64,000 bases of DNA from positions 1-64,000 of the forward strand of contig NZ_JABFAO010000076.1 of NCBI RefSeq assembly GCF_017168235.1, given 5' to 3'. Shown here one piece after another: positions 50,161-58,007 of this stretch (its first letter is position 1; each line of letters starts with the position of its first letter). The DNA is from Rhodococcus sp. KRD197 (GTDB lineage: Bacteria > Actinomycetota > Actinomycetes > Mycobacteriales > Mycobacteriaceae). The position numbers and the translations under genes were made by a program. A model generated the notes under the pieces. The model was not told the DNA's origin. It worked only from the letters and a program-made list of their open reading frames with translations, and did not search any database.

Positions 50161-51161
50161 AATCCCTCCAGCGTGATTCCGCCGCGAATCCAGCGGCTGG
50201 ACTCGATGGCTACGGCAAGGGCCCGTTCACCGGGCCCGATGACCTCGGCGAGGAGGTCGAATTGGAGGAACGCCAGTGCGTTTCCGCTGTTTCCGGTCTC
50301 AGCGACGCAGCTGATCTCGCGTGCACCGTCCATGCCCATTTCTTTCCGGATGCGGGCCGTCATGATTCCGGACAGCTGGGGCGGCAGGAGGTAGCCGACG
50401 TCGTCCGTGGTCCAGGATGATCGACGCAGGAGTTCGCGTGCGGTCTCGACGCTCATGCCGGGCACGCGTCGTTCGATCGCCTTGTAGTCCTCCTGCACGG
50501 CAGGAACTTCCGAATCGCGATCGGCATCGCCGAACCACTCGATTGTCTGCCCTGGAACGCTGCCCACGCCGCTGAACACGCAATGGATGGTGTTCGCTCG
50601 CATGATTGCACCATCCGGGTCCGCGGAGATCACCATCGCGCCCGCCCCGTCACCGAAGAGCATGTAGTTTACGAGCTTCGACGGGTGCATGGAGCTGATA
50701 TCGCGGTCCAGAACCATATGTTTGGCGCACAGGTCGGCCCCGATCACCAGACCGATTCGGTTTTCGTCGTCGAGCATGCGGCGCGCGACGTCCAAGGCCG
50801 ATATCGCCCCTGAGCAGCCGGATTGCAGTTGGTACGCAGGAATGAGGTTCATACCGAGCCGATCTGCGACTCCGGTCGCAGAGGTCGGCATGAGCGTATC
50901 CGGCGTTGCAGTGGCCAGTACCAGGAAATCGACGTCCGACGGCTCCAGCCCGGCGCGATCGAGCGCTTGTCTGGCTGCGTGCGTCCCGAGATCGACGATC
51001 GAGTGCGTTCGCTCCCCGGACTCGAGATCGACTCCGAAGTAACGTGTTCGGGTGCCGACGAACAGCTCGATCCACTCGGCGTTCATGCCGAAGCGTGCAG
51101 CGAGCGCCGAGTTGTCCACTGCATTGCCGGGCAGGCAGGTCCCGGTTGCGAGCACGTACAT
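50157..51161 (-). CDS. KASIII-like tetronate-forming synthase, Agg1-like
   Basis: A 334-residue thiolase-fold protein with the KASIII start MYVLATGTCLPGNAV and the nucleophile Cys in LQSGCSGAISALDVARRML (C116). Where typical KASIII enzymes have PHQAN the sequence reads LPPQLSGIM, so the catalytic His looks replaced. The Asn loop ETGNSGNALAF is kept. In tetronate pathways this protein joins a beta-ketoacyl thioester to glyceryl-ACP, forming C-C and C-O bonds. It sits between the PKS and FkbH genes, the expected place. ATG overlaps the PKS stop. Confidence 0.86.
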   Translation of the reverse strand: MYVLATGTCLPGNAVDNSALAARFGMNAEWIELFVGTRTRYFGVDLESGERTHSIVDLGTHAARQALDRAGLEPSDVDFLVLATATPDTLMPTSATGVADRLGMNLIPAYQLQSGCSGAISALDVARRMLDDENRIGLVIGADLCAKHMVLDRDISSMHPSKLVNYMLFGDGAGAMVISADPDGAIMRANTIHCVFSGVGSVPGQTIEWFGDADRDSEVPAVQEDYKAIERRVPGMSVETARELLRRSSWTTDDVGYLLPPQLSGIMTARIRKEMGMDGAREISCVAETGNSGNALAFLQFDLLAEVIGPGERALAVAIESSRWIRGGITLEGL

Positions 51162-54100
51162 CAGTTCGCTCCTTCGAGAATCGGTGTGCGCACATGCTGC
51201 TGCGCGTGCTGGTGGGCGAAGTCGACGAGACTGCCGACGGTATCGAGGTTGTCGGCGAGATCGACCACCGCTATGGGTGGGCACGGCGCGAGTATCTCGT
51301 TGACTCGATCCCCGAGTCGGACTGCCATGATGGAGTCGAAGCCGAGATCGTCGCGCAGTCGGGATTCGCGAGTGAACTCGGCCATGTCGAATCCACCGAG
51401 CTGCGCGATGGCTGTGCAAATCGACGTTTCGAGATCGAAATCGACTTCACCCGAAGCCGCTTCCGCCGCTGCATAGGACGACCGTCCGGCCGTGAGGCCG
51501 CTCGATTCCGCCCCGACCGCCGGGCTCTCGAGCCCCGATTCTGCGGCAGGCATACTCGAACGCAGTCGCAGCGCCGGCTTGCTCGCCAACCGATGCCGGT
51601 CGTGATCGAAGCGGTATCCGGGGAGGCGTCGAATCGTGCGGTGTTGCGGTTCGTACAGCGCAGGCCACACGATGTCGGCACTCGCGGTGTAGAGAGTCGC
51701 GAGAACTTGCGCGAACTCCGATCCGACCGACGCGGGCCCTGCGATAGGAATGAGGCAGTCCGCACCCGAGGTGCCGATATCGCGTGCCAGGGTCGTCAGG
51801 ACCGCGTGCGGACCGATTTCGATGAGATGCGTAGGTCGGGCGTCGTCGGCGAGCGCCTCGAATGCGGCGAGGAAGCGAACCGGCCGGACCATCTGCTCAC
51901 TCCAGTAGTCGAGCGAGATGTCGCGACCGTCGATCCGGTGGCCGCGGAGGGTGGAGTAGAACCCCATCGTTGCGTCGCCGGCCGACATACCGGATCCCAC
52001 CTCGGCCCGGAACGCCGAAGCCGCCGGTTCCATCGCGGGGGAGTGGAAAGCATGGGTCACCCGCTGTCGCTTCGGCGAGAACTCTGCCAGAGCGCGTTCG
52101 GCACGTTCGAGCGCTGCGGCCTCACCTGCGAGCACGGTGTTTCGCGGACCGTTCATCACGGCAATGCACAGCGTCGCATCGAGGTCCACGCGTGATGCGA
52201 TGGTCTCGGCGTCGGCACGGACGGAGAGCATTCCGCCGGCGGGCGAGGCGGAGTCCATTGCGCGACCGCGCGCGCAGACCAGTGCAAGGGCTTCCGGCAT
52301 CGAGTGAACACCCGCTGCGACGGCCGCTGCGAACTCACCGAGGCTGTGTCCCAGAACTGCGCTGGGGCGGACGCCGACGTCGAGGAAGGCTGCGGCCAAG
52401 GCGTGTTGGACTGCGAACAGGGCAGGCTGCGCAACAGCGGCACGGCGCACCAGGTCGGCGGAGTCCTCCAGGAAGAGCACCTTTTCGAGATCCGAACGCA
52501 GTTCGGCCGGTGCCGCGTCCAGAACCTCGAGGAGCCTCTCCGCGTATGCCGGGCATTGGCGCGCGAGGGCACTGCCCATCGCCGGGTATTGCGATCCCTG
52601 CCCGGTGAACAGAAACGCCGGTGCGGGCGTCCGGCCCCGCTCTACGTCGCTGGCCGAGCGTTCGACAGCAGCTCGTCTCAGGGCCGCCGACGCCTCCGCC
52701 GCGCTGTCGGCCACGACGGCCAGGCGCGATCGAAGACCGGACTTGACCATATTGGTCGAGTAGGCGACCTGGTTGAAGCGGTCGGCGGAGATATCGGCAA
52801 CGAAGTCGGCGAGTTCGATGGCGTTGGTGGCCAATGCGCTCTCGTCCACTGCTGAGACGGTGATCACCGAAGTGCCGGACAGGCGACTGGGAGAACGGGA
52901 TTCGCTGGGTGACCCGATGACCACGTGCGCGTTGGTCCCGCCCATACCGAACGAACTGATCCCGCCCACGAGCGATCTGCGTGGCAGCCTGGCTACCGAG
53001 GCGTTCAGCTGCAAACCCTTCTCGCCCAGTCCGAGACTGTTGTTCTCGGGATCGGCGAACAGTGATGGGGGAAAGACACGTTTCTTCACCGAGAGCGCTG
53101 CCTTGATGAAACCAGCGATTCCCGCGGCTCCCTCGAGATGACCGACATTGCCCTTCACCGAACCGAGCAGACACGGCTGGGCGCGGTCTACGCCGTGCAC
53201 TTTCCCGAGGGCACGAGACTCGATCATGTCGCCCAGGACAGTCCCCGTGCCATGCCCTTCGACGAAGTCGACGTCGGACGCAACCAGCGAGGCCCGCGAA
53301 TACGCCGACTCGAGAACGTCGATCTGTGACCACATGCTGGGTGCGGAAATCCCGTTGCTGCGCCCGTCGTGATTGACGGCCGAGGACAGGACCCGGGCGT
53401 ACGACATCCCCGAACGTGCGATGTCGTCGGTCTCACGCTGAAGCACGACGACTCCGATACCTTCACCGCGCCCGATTCCGTCGGCCCGCGAGGAGAACGG
53501 CTTGCATCTGCCGTCCGTGGAGGCGAGTCCGGACTCGGCATAGAAGACCGACAAGGCGGGCGAGAGCATCATGTTGGCCCCGGCCACGATCGCGGTGTCG
53601 ACATCGCCGATCCGAATTGCGTTGACAGCCTGATGGACTGCCACCAGCGAAGAGGAACACGCGGTGTCGACGGTCATGCTCGGGCCGTGCAGGTCGAGGT
53701 GGTAGGACACGCGGTTGGCTGCCATGCAGTAGCCTCCGCCGGTGCCTCGATGCGGTGTCATCTCTGCAGGACTCGACATCGCCATCGAGGTCCAGTCACT
53801 CGACATCATCCCGACGAAGACGCCGGTGTTGCTGCCGGCCAAGCTGGTGGGGTCTATTCCCGCATCTTCGATCGCGTGCCAGGACATTTCGAGAATCAAC
53901 CGCTGCTGAACGTCCATCTCACTCGCCTCGGCCGGTGAGATGCCGAAGAAGGAGTGATCGAACTCGCCGTGCCCGGTGATGAACCCACCGAATCGACTCG
54001 GCTGGCGAGGCGAGGCCGAACCGCTAGTGCAGTCCCCGCCCCTCAAGTCTCCGCCTGTCCAGTCCTTCGTGGTCCAGCGATCCGAGGGCACTTCTGTGGT

Positions 54101-54205
54101 GCCGTGGCGCCCCTCTACCAACAGCTTCCAGAATGCCGCGGCGTCAGGCGCACCGGGGAACCGACAGGCGATTCCGGTGACTGCGACGGGTGCAATCGCA
54201 GTCAC
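51161..54205 (-). CDS. Type I polyketide synthase module KS-AT-ACP
   Basis: A 1014-residue single module. KS (about 1-425): nucleophile DTACSSSLVAVH (C183), EGHGTGT and NVGHLEGAAG His motifs. AT (about 525-850): GQGSQYPAMG, GHSLGEFAAAV (S621) and THAFHSPAM, the HAFH form that predicts malonyl-CoA. ACP (about 920-1000): LRDDLGFDSIMAVRL (S958). No KR, DH, ER or thioesterase is present, so the product stays a beta-ketoacyl-ACP after one extension. GTG 54205 overlaps the upstream ACP stop. It should extend the fatty acyl chain loaded by the FAAL. Confidence 0.93.
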   Translation of the reverse strand: MTAIAPVAVTGIACRFPGAPDAAAFWKLLVEGRHGTTEVPSDRWTTKDWTGGDLRGGDCTSGSASPRQPSRFGGFITGHGEFDHSFFGISPAEASEMDVQQRLILEMSWHAIEDAGIDPTSLAGSNTGVFVGMMSSDWTSMAMSSPAEMTPHRGTGGGYCMAANRVSYHLDLHGPSMTVDTACSSSLVAVHQAVNAIRIGDVDTAIVAGANMMLSPALSVFYAESGLASTDGRCKPFSSRADGIGRGEGIGVVVLQRETDDIARSGMSYARVLSSAVNHDGRSNGISAPSMWSQIDVLESAYSRASLVASDVDFVEGHGTGTVLGDMIESRALGKVHGVDRAQPCLLGSVKGNVGHLEGAAGIAGFIKAALSVKKRVFPPSLFADPENNSLGLGEKGLQLNASVARLPRRSLVGGISSFGMGGTNAHVVIGSPSESRSPSRLSGTSVITVSAVDESALATNAIELADFVADISADRFNQVAYSTNMVKSGLRSRLAVVADSAAEASAALRRAAVERSASDVERGRTPAPAFLFTGQGSQYPAMGSALARQCPAYAERLLEVLDAAPAELRSDLEKVLFLEDSADLVRRAAVAQPALFAVQHALAAAFLDVGVRPSAVLGHSLGEFAAAVAAGVHSMPEALALVCARGRAMDSASPAGGMLSVRADAETIASRVDLDATLCIAVMNGPRNTVLAGEAAALERAERALAEFSPKRQRVTHAFHSPAMEPAASAFRAEVGSGMSAGDATMGFYSTLRGHRIDGRDISLDYWSEQMVRPVRFLAAFEALADDARPTHLIEIGPHAVLTTLARDIGTSGADCLIPIAGPASVGSEFAQVLATLYTASADIVWPALYEPQHRTIRRLPGYRFDHDRHRLASKPALRLRSSMPAAESGLESPAVGAESSGLTAGRSSYAAAEAASGEVDFDLETSICTAIAQLGGFDMAEFTRESRLRDDLGFDSIMAVRLGDRVNEILAPCPPIAVVDLADNLDTVGSLVDFAHQHAQQHVRTPILEGAN

Positions 54206-54462
54206 GAGCTGGCCTTGGCTGCTATCTCGGAGCGTAGATACCCCGCCATCGCAGCGACACTCGGGTAGTCCCACGCCATCGTGGGTTCGACCACGATTCC
54301 GAACTCGTCCTCCATGTCACCGCACAGGGTGAGGGCATAGACCGAATCGAGTCCGTACTCGGCAAGTGGGCGGTCGATGTCGACCGAACTCGGTGGGATT
54401 CGGAGGAATCCTGCGAGCTTCTCGATCAGCCATTCGGTTTCGTCGATCGGACGAGCAGGCAT
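54202..54462 (-). CDS. Acyl carrier protein (FAAL partner)
   Basis: An 86-residue ACP. The phosphopantetheine Ser is in LAEYGLDSVYALTL (S40), in the pattern seen in carriers that precede FAAL/PKS systems. It has an AGAAGGA-like ribosome site 7 nt before ATG 54462. It lies directly upstream of the PKS, with overlapping GTGA. It probably receives the fatty acyl group from the fatty-acyl-AMP ligase and passes it to the KS, and may hold the chain for the dehydrogenases. A 102-nt gap before it holds no gene. Confidence 0.88.
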   Translation of the reverse strand: MPARPIDETEWLIEKLAGFLRIPPSSVDIDRPLAEYGLDSVYALTLCGDMEDEFGIVVEPTMAWDYPSVAAMAGYLRSEIAAKASS

Positions 54463-54564
54463 AGTCGTTCCTTCTGGCGTGACGGGAGTGCATGAATGAC
54501 GGTGTAGTGCTGTTGATCTGTAGTGGATGAAGGTTGCTGCGGCCCGATCGCTCGGGCCCGGGCG

Positions 54565-56202
54565 TCAGGGCATCGTGCGGGGGACTGCGCGCTCACGAAG
54601 ATCGAATGCGCGCCCCTCGTGGGTTCGTCGGAGTACTTCGGTGAAGGTCTCGAGTACGACATGGGTAGGTGCCGCCAGCCGCAGGCCTGCCACCCGTTCC
54701 GCGATGCGGTGCAGGGCAAGCACTGCCCACGGCGGGGCGTCCCCATCGAGCCTGTCGACGACGGCAGCCGCCATGAGGAGCAGCGAATACTGCTCGGTGA
54801 GGCGCATCGCCGCGGCAGACGCGGTCACACCGAGGTCCTGCGGAGTCAGGGTTGCGGCCGCTGACCGCAGCTCGGTGACAGCACCCGCGAGAACTGGCCA
54901 CACCTCGGCCAGCGCTGGATGTTTCGGCGCCGACTCGATGCCGACTCGAAGACGGTTCAGGACAGGGTCCGGTCCAGGGCTGAGCATCCGCAGGGACGCG
55001 AAATTCAACGGCACTGGTTCGGATTCACGGGCGCTGGCTGCGGCCGCGTCACCTCGGGTGGTCAGGCGCTTGAGCTGGGGCAGGATCGCCAACTGGCAGG
55101 CAGCTCCACCCGCATGTCCGATCGCGAGTGCGGCAAAATCACGATAGTGCTTGCCGAACAGTGCGTACGGTCCCGTTCGCAGGTAGAAACGCGCACCGAG
55201 AACGACGGACAGGTCGGACATCACAGATTCCAAGACCCTCGGAACGATGTATTTCGCTGCAGCGGAGTGCGCACTGCCGAACTCCGGCCGGGTATGCAGT
55301 GTCTCGGCCGCGTCGGCGATCATGCATTCTGCAGCCATGAGATCAGCGAAAGCCGATGCGAGAGTGTGCTGAACGTGCGGTAGATCCGAAAGGTCGCGGC
55401 CGTACAGGCGCCTTCGCGAAGTGAAACCGGCGACCGCGAAGAGGCTCTCGTCGACTGGCCCCAGACCTGCGCCCGCGGCCACACATCTCGACACCTGGAA
55501 AGACTTGAGGGCGGTTTCGACTGCGGTGCCGGGTGCACCCAGCATGTTCGAGGACGCCACCGGCGTGTTCCGAAAGTCGAGTCCACTGAGTCGACAACCG
55601 CGCAGAGCCAAGCTCCGATGCCGGGGAGTCGCTGTGGGCGAGTCGGGACCGTCGAGATCGACCAAGAACAGCGAGTGCTCCCGGCCACCGGATCCGGATG
55701 CTCCGGTGCGAGCGAACACGACGGCCGACGCTGACCGGTCGGCGTTGTTGATCACCGATTTCGTGCCGTTCAGCCGGTAGATGTCGGCGTCCTCCGTGGC
55801 CTGCAGTGCATTCGCGCCGAAGTCGTTCCCATGATCGAGCTCGTGGTAGGCAACGGAGATCGGAGTGCCCGACATCAGCGTTGCAGCAACCGCAGCCTTC
55901 TGGTCGTCCCGACCTGCTGCGTAGACATTGACCGCGGCCATGAACGAGGTGAGGCCGTACCCGAGGCCGAGTGAGGCGTCGCGTCCGAAAACTGGTCGTA
56001 GCAACTGAATCAGCCGCTCGGTCGAGGTGAATCGGCCACCGAGTGCAGTCGGCACGAACTCCGCGCCGAACCCGTAGCTGTCGAGGACCGATCGTGTTCC
56101 GGCCATGATCTCGCGGCGTTCGTCGGCTTCGAGAACACCGGTGACCCCGTAGGCGTTGTCGGGATCGTACGGATCGCCGAGCATTGTGTCGAGGCTGGTC
56201 AT
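54565..56202 (-). CDS. Acyl-CoA-dehydrogenase-like flavoenzyme 1
   Basis: A 545-residue acyl-CoA dehydrogenase-superfamily protein. Family regions include LGLGYGLTSFMAAVNVYAAG, ISVAYHELDHGNDFGANALQ, YRLNGTKSVINNADRSASAV, and the C-terminal helical domain with YGRDLSDLPHVQHTLASAFA and FYLRTGPYALFGKHYRDFAA. It is longer than the usual 380 residues, with an added C-terminal region of about 130 residues. It probably introduces a double bond into a carrier-bound or CoA-bound acyl chain with FAD. It is paired with a paralogue upstream, with 4-nt overlap. Confidence 0.84.
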   Translation of the reverse strand: MTSLDTMLGDPYDPDNAYGVTGVLEADERREIMAGTRSVLDSYGFGAEFVPTALGGRFTSTERLIQLLRPVFGRDASLGLGYGLTSFMAAVNVYAAGRDDQKAAVAATLMSGTPISVAYHELDHGNDFGANALQATEDADIYRLNGTKSVINNADRSASAVVFARTGASGSGGREHSLFLVDLDGPDSPTATPRHRSLALRGCRLSGLDFRNTPVASSNMLGAPGTAVETALKSFQVSRCVAAGAGLGPVDESLFAVAGFTSRRRLYGRDLSDLPHVQHTLASAFADLMAAECMIADAAETLHTRPEFGSAHSAAAKYIVPRVLESVMSDLSVVLGARFYLRTGPYALFGKHYRDFAALAIGHAGGAACQLAILPQLKRLTTRGDAAAASARESEPVPLNFASLRMLSPGPDPVLNRLRVGIESAPKHPALAEVWPVLAGAVTELRSAAATLTPQDLGVTASAAAMRLTEQYSLLLMAAAVVDRLDGDAPPWAVLALHRIAERVAGLRLAAPTHVVLETFTEVLRRTHEGRAFDLRERAVPRTMP

Positions 56203-58007
56203 GCGATCACCCGCCCGTCGTCGACGTTGCCTGAGACCGGCACGTCGAACAGCGTCGGGTGCGAATGACGGCCGAGCTGATCGAGCAGCACGCGATAGCC
56301 TGCGTCGACGCTGTCGAGGGGCAGGGGGCGTCGTATCCCGATTCTGGCGAGTGCGGTGTGCAGCGCGAGCTGTAGCCAGAGTGCATCGGACCACAGTGCG
56401 TCTGAAGGCATATCTGCTCTGTTGTTCAGGTATATCTGTATTGCCGCTGATCCGGCGATACATGCTGCGAGTTGTTCCGCTGCAACGAAAGCCGCAGTCG
56501 GAACTTCGACTGGGTCACGGCCCAGCAGGCGGGTTTCCTCGGACAGTGTCTCGACGGTATGAACCAACTCCTGCGCGCAGTCGAGCACGAATGCGTGCCC
56601 TGAGTCCCGGCTGTCGAGGGTTTTGTCGAGTTCGCGGACCGATTCGGCGAGAACAGACAGTAGCCCGAGCCCGCGGCGGGGAATCAAGGACAGTCGGTCG
56701 AGATCGAGAGCCGGGAGCGGCGCACCGATGGAGGCGGACACTCGGAGGTTGTGATGGTCCTCGGCGGTCCGTGCGTTCTTCTTCCACAACAGTACCGAGA
56801 ACTGGCTGATCAGAGTGTTCAGATTGACCACGGTGTTTCCGTCGAACAGGGAGACGATTCTGTGGTCTCGCTCGACCTTGTACAGGGTTCCTTCGGTACC
56901 GATCCCCGAGAGGAGCGATCGGGCACCCATCAGTCTGCGGAGGTCGATCATCGTCGACTCGATCGTCGACGGGACGAGGTACTTGCTCGCGGCCGCGAGG
57001 CAGGACTGTTCGCCAGGCAGAACGTGCATCGACCGTGCTGCGACAGTGGTCAATGCCTCCGCCAGCAAGTGGGCGCCGAACGATTCGACGAGCACGGTTC
57101 GCGCGGCAGGCAGATCGCCGAGCGTGCGACCGTACAGCACACGATCGCGGACGAACCGGCCCGTGATCGCCAAGGCGTGGTCACTGGCGCCGAGCGAGAG
57201 GTAGCAACACATCGTGCGAGTCAGTTGCAGTGCCTTGAGTACGATCTCGAGGCCGTGACCCTCGCGTCCGACAAGAGCTGACGCCGGCACGTATGCACGA
57301 TCGAAAGTGATGCCGCTGATGTCGGCGCCCCGAATGCCGTGGGTCAGCTCTTTCGGCAGTGTGCCGAATGTCGCGGCACCGAGTTCGGACTTCTCGACGA
57401 GGAACAAGCTGTAGCCCCGCGCGGTGCCGCCGTCGCGGGTGCGTGCCAGTACGCAGACTGCATGTCCGCGGGTCGCGTTGTTGATCAACCACTTTTCGCC
57501 GTGCAGCAGAAACCCGTCGGCGTCCTGTCCGAAGCCCACTCTCGCGTCCGTGGCGTGACCGTGCACATCGATGGCGTCCGCGTGGACGTCACCGGAGAGC
57601 AGATCGCTTCCGCGTGATCGCTCGGTCAACCCCCATGACACCTGCTTCCCCTCGCAGACGAGGTCCGCGAGTTGCTGGCGTTGCTCGTCGTTCCCGGCAA
57701 CCCAGGCCGATACGGCCCCGAGAAATGTCTTCCCGTGTGCAACAGCGAGAGTGACATCCGTCCTCGCCAGGCTGCGGACGATTCGGCCCGCATCCGGGTA
57801 GTCGTCGAGAAGCCCTCCGAACTGGGTGGGGACGTAGCAACGCTGCACTCCCAGCCGGTTCAAGGCTTCGGTCAACTCGGTGGGAAACTCGTCCGCGTCG
57901 TCCAGGTCTTCGACGTCCGCTTCGTCGACCGACGCGAGTAGAGCCGCGAGGCGGCGCTCGAGCTCATCGACGGACACTGCGTGATCGAGGTCGAGGTCGG
58001 CGGTCAT
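56199..58007 (-). CDS. Acyl-CoA-dehydrogenase-like flavoenzyme 2
   Basis: A 602-residue paralogue of the next gene. Regions include VSWGLTERSRGSDLLSGDVH, FLLHGEKWLINNATRGHAVC, KALQLTRTMCCYLSLGASDH, YGRTLGDLPAARTVLVESFG and HRIVSLFDGNTVVNLNTLIS, where the last resembles the FAD-binding helix end of ACADs. The C-terminal 150 residues are an extension. Two such enzymes in a row may form a heterodimer, as some actinobacterial FadE pairs do, or act at two positions of the chain. Acyl-ACP dehydrogenation in the tetronate lipid is the likely role. Confidence 0.84.
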   Translation of the reverse strand: MTADLDLDHAVSVDELERRLAALLASVDEADVEDLDDADEFPTELTEALNRLGVQRCYVPTQFGGLLDDYPDAGRIVRSLARTDVTLAVAHGKTFLGAVSAWVAGNDEQRQQLADLVCEGKQVSWGLTERSRGSDLLSGDVHADAIDVHGHATDARVGFGQDADGFLLHGEKWLINNATRGHAVCVLARTRDGGTARGYSLFLVEKSELGAATFGTLPKELTHGIRGADISGITFDRAYVPASALVGREGHGLEIVLKALQLTRTMCCYLSLGASDHALAITGRFVRDRVLYGRTLGDLPAARTVLVESFGAHLLAEALTTVAARSMHVLPGEQSCLAAASKYLVPSTIESTMIDLRRLMGARSLLSGIGTEGTLYKVERDHRIVSLFDGNTVVNLNTLISQFSVLLWKKNARTAEDHHNLRVSASIGAPLPALDLDRLSLIPRRGLGLLSVLAESVRELDKTLDSRDSGHAFVLDCAQELVHTVETLSEETRLLGRDPVEVPTAAFVAAEQLAACIAGSAAIQIYLNNRADMPSDALWSDALWLQLALHTALARIGIRRPLPLDSVDAGYRVLLDQLGRHSHPTLFDVPVSGNVDDGRVIA

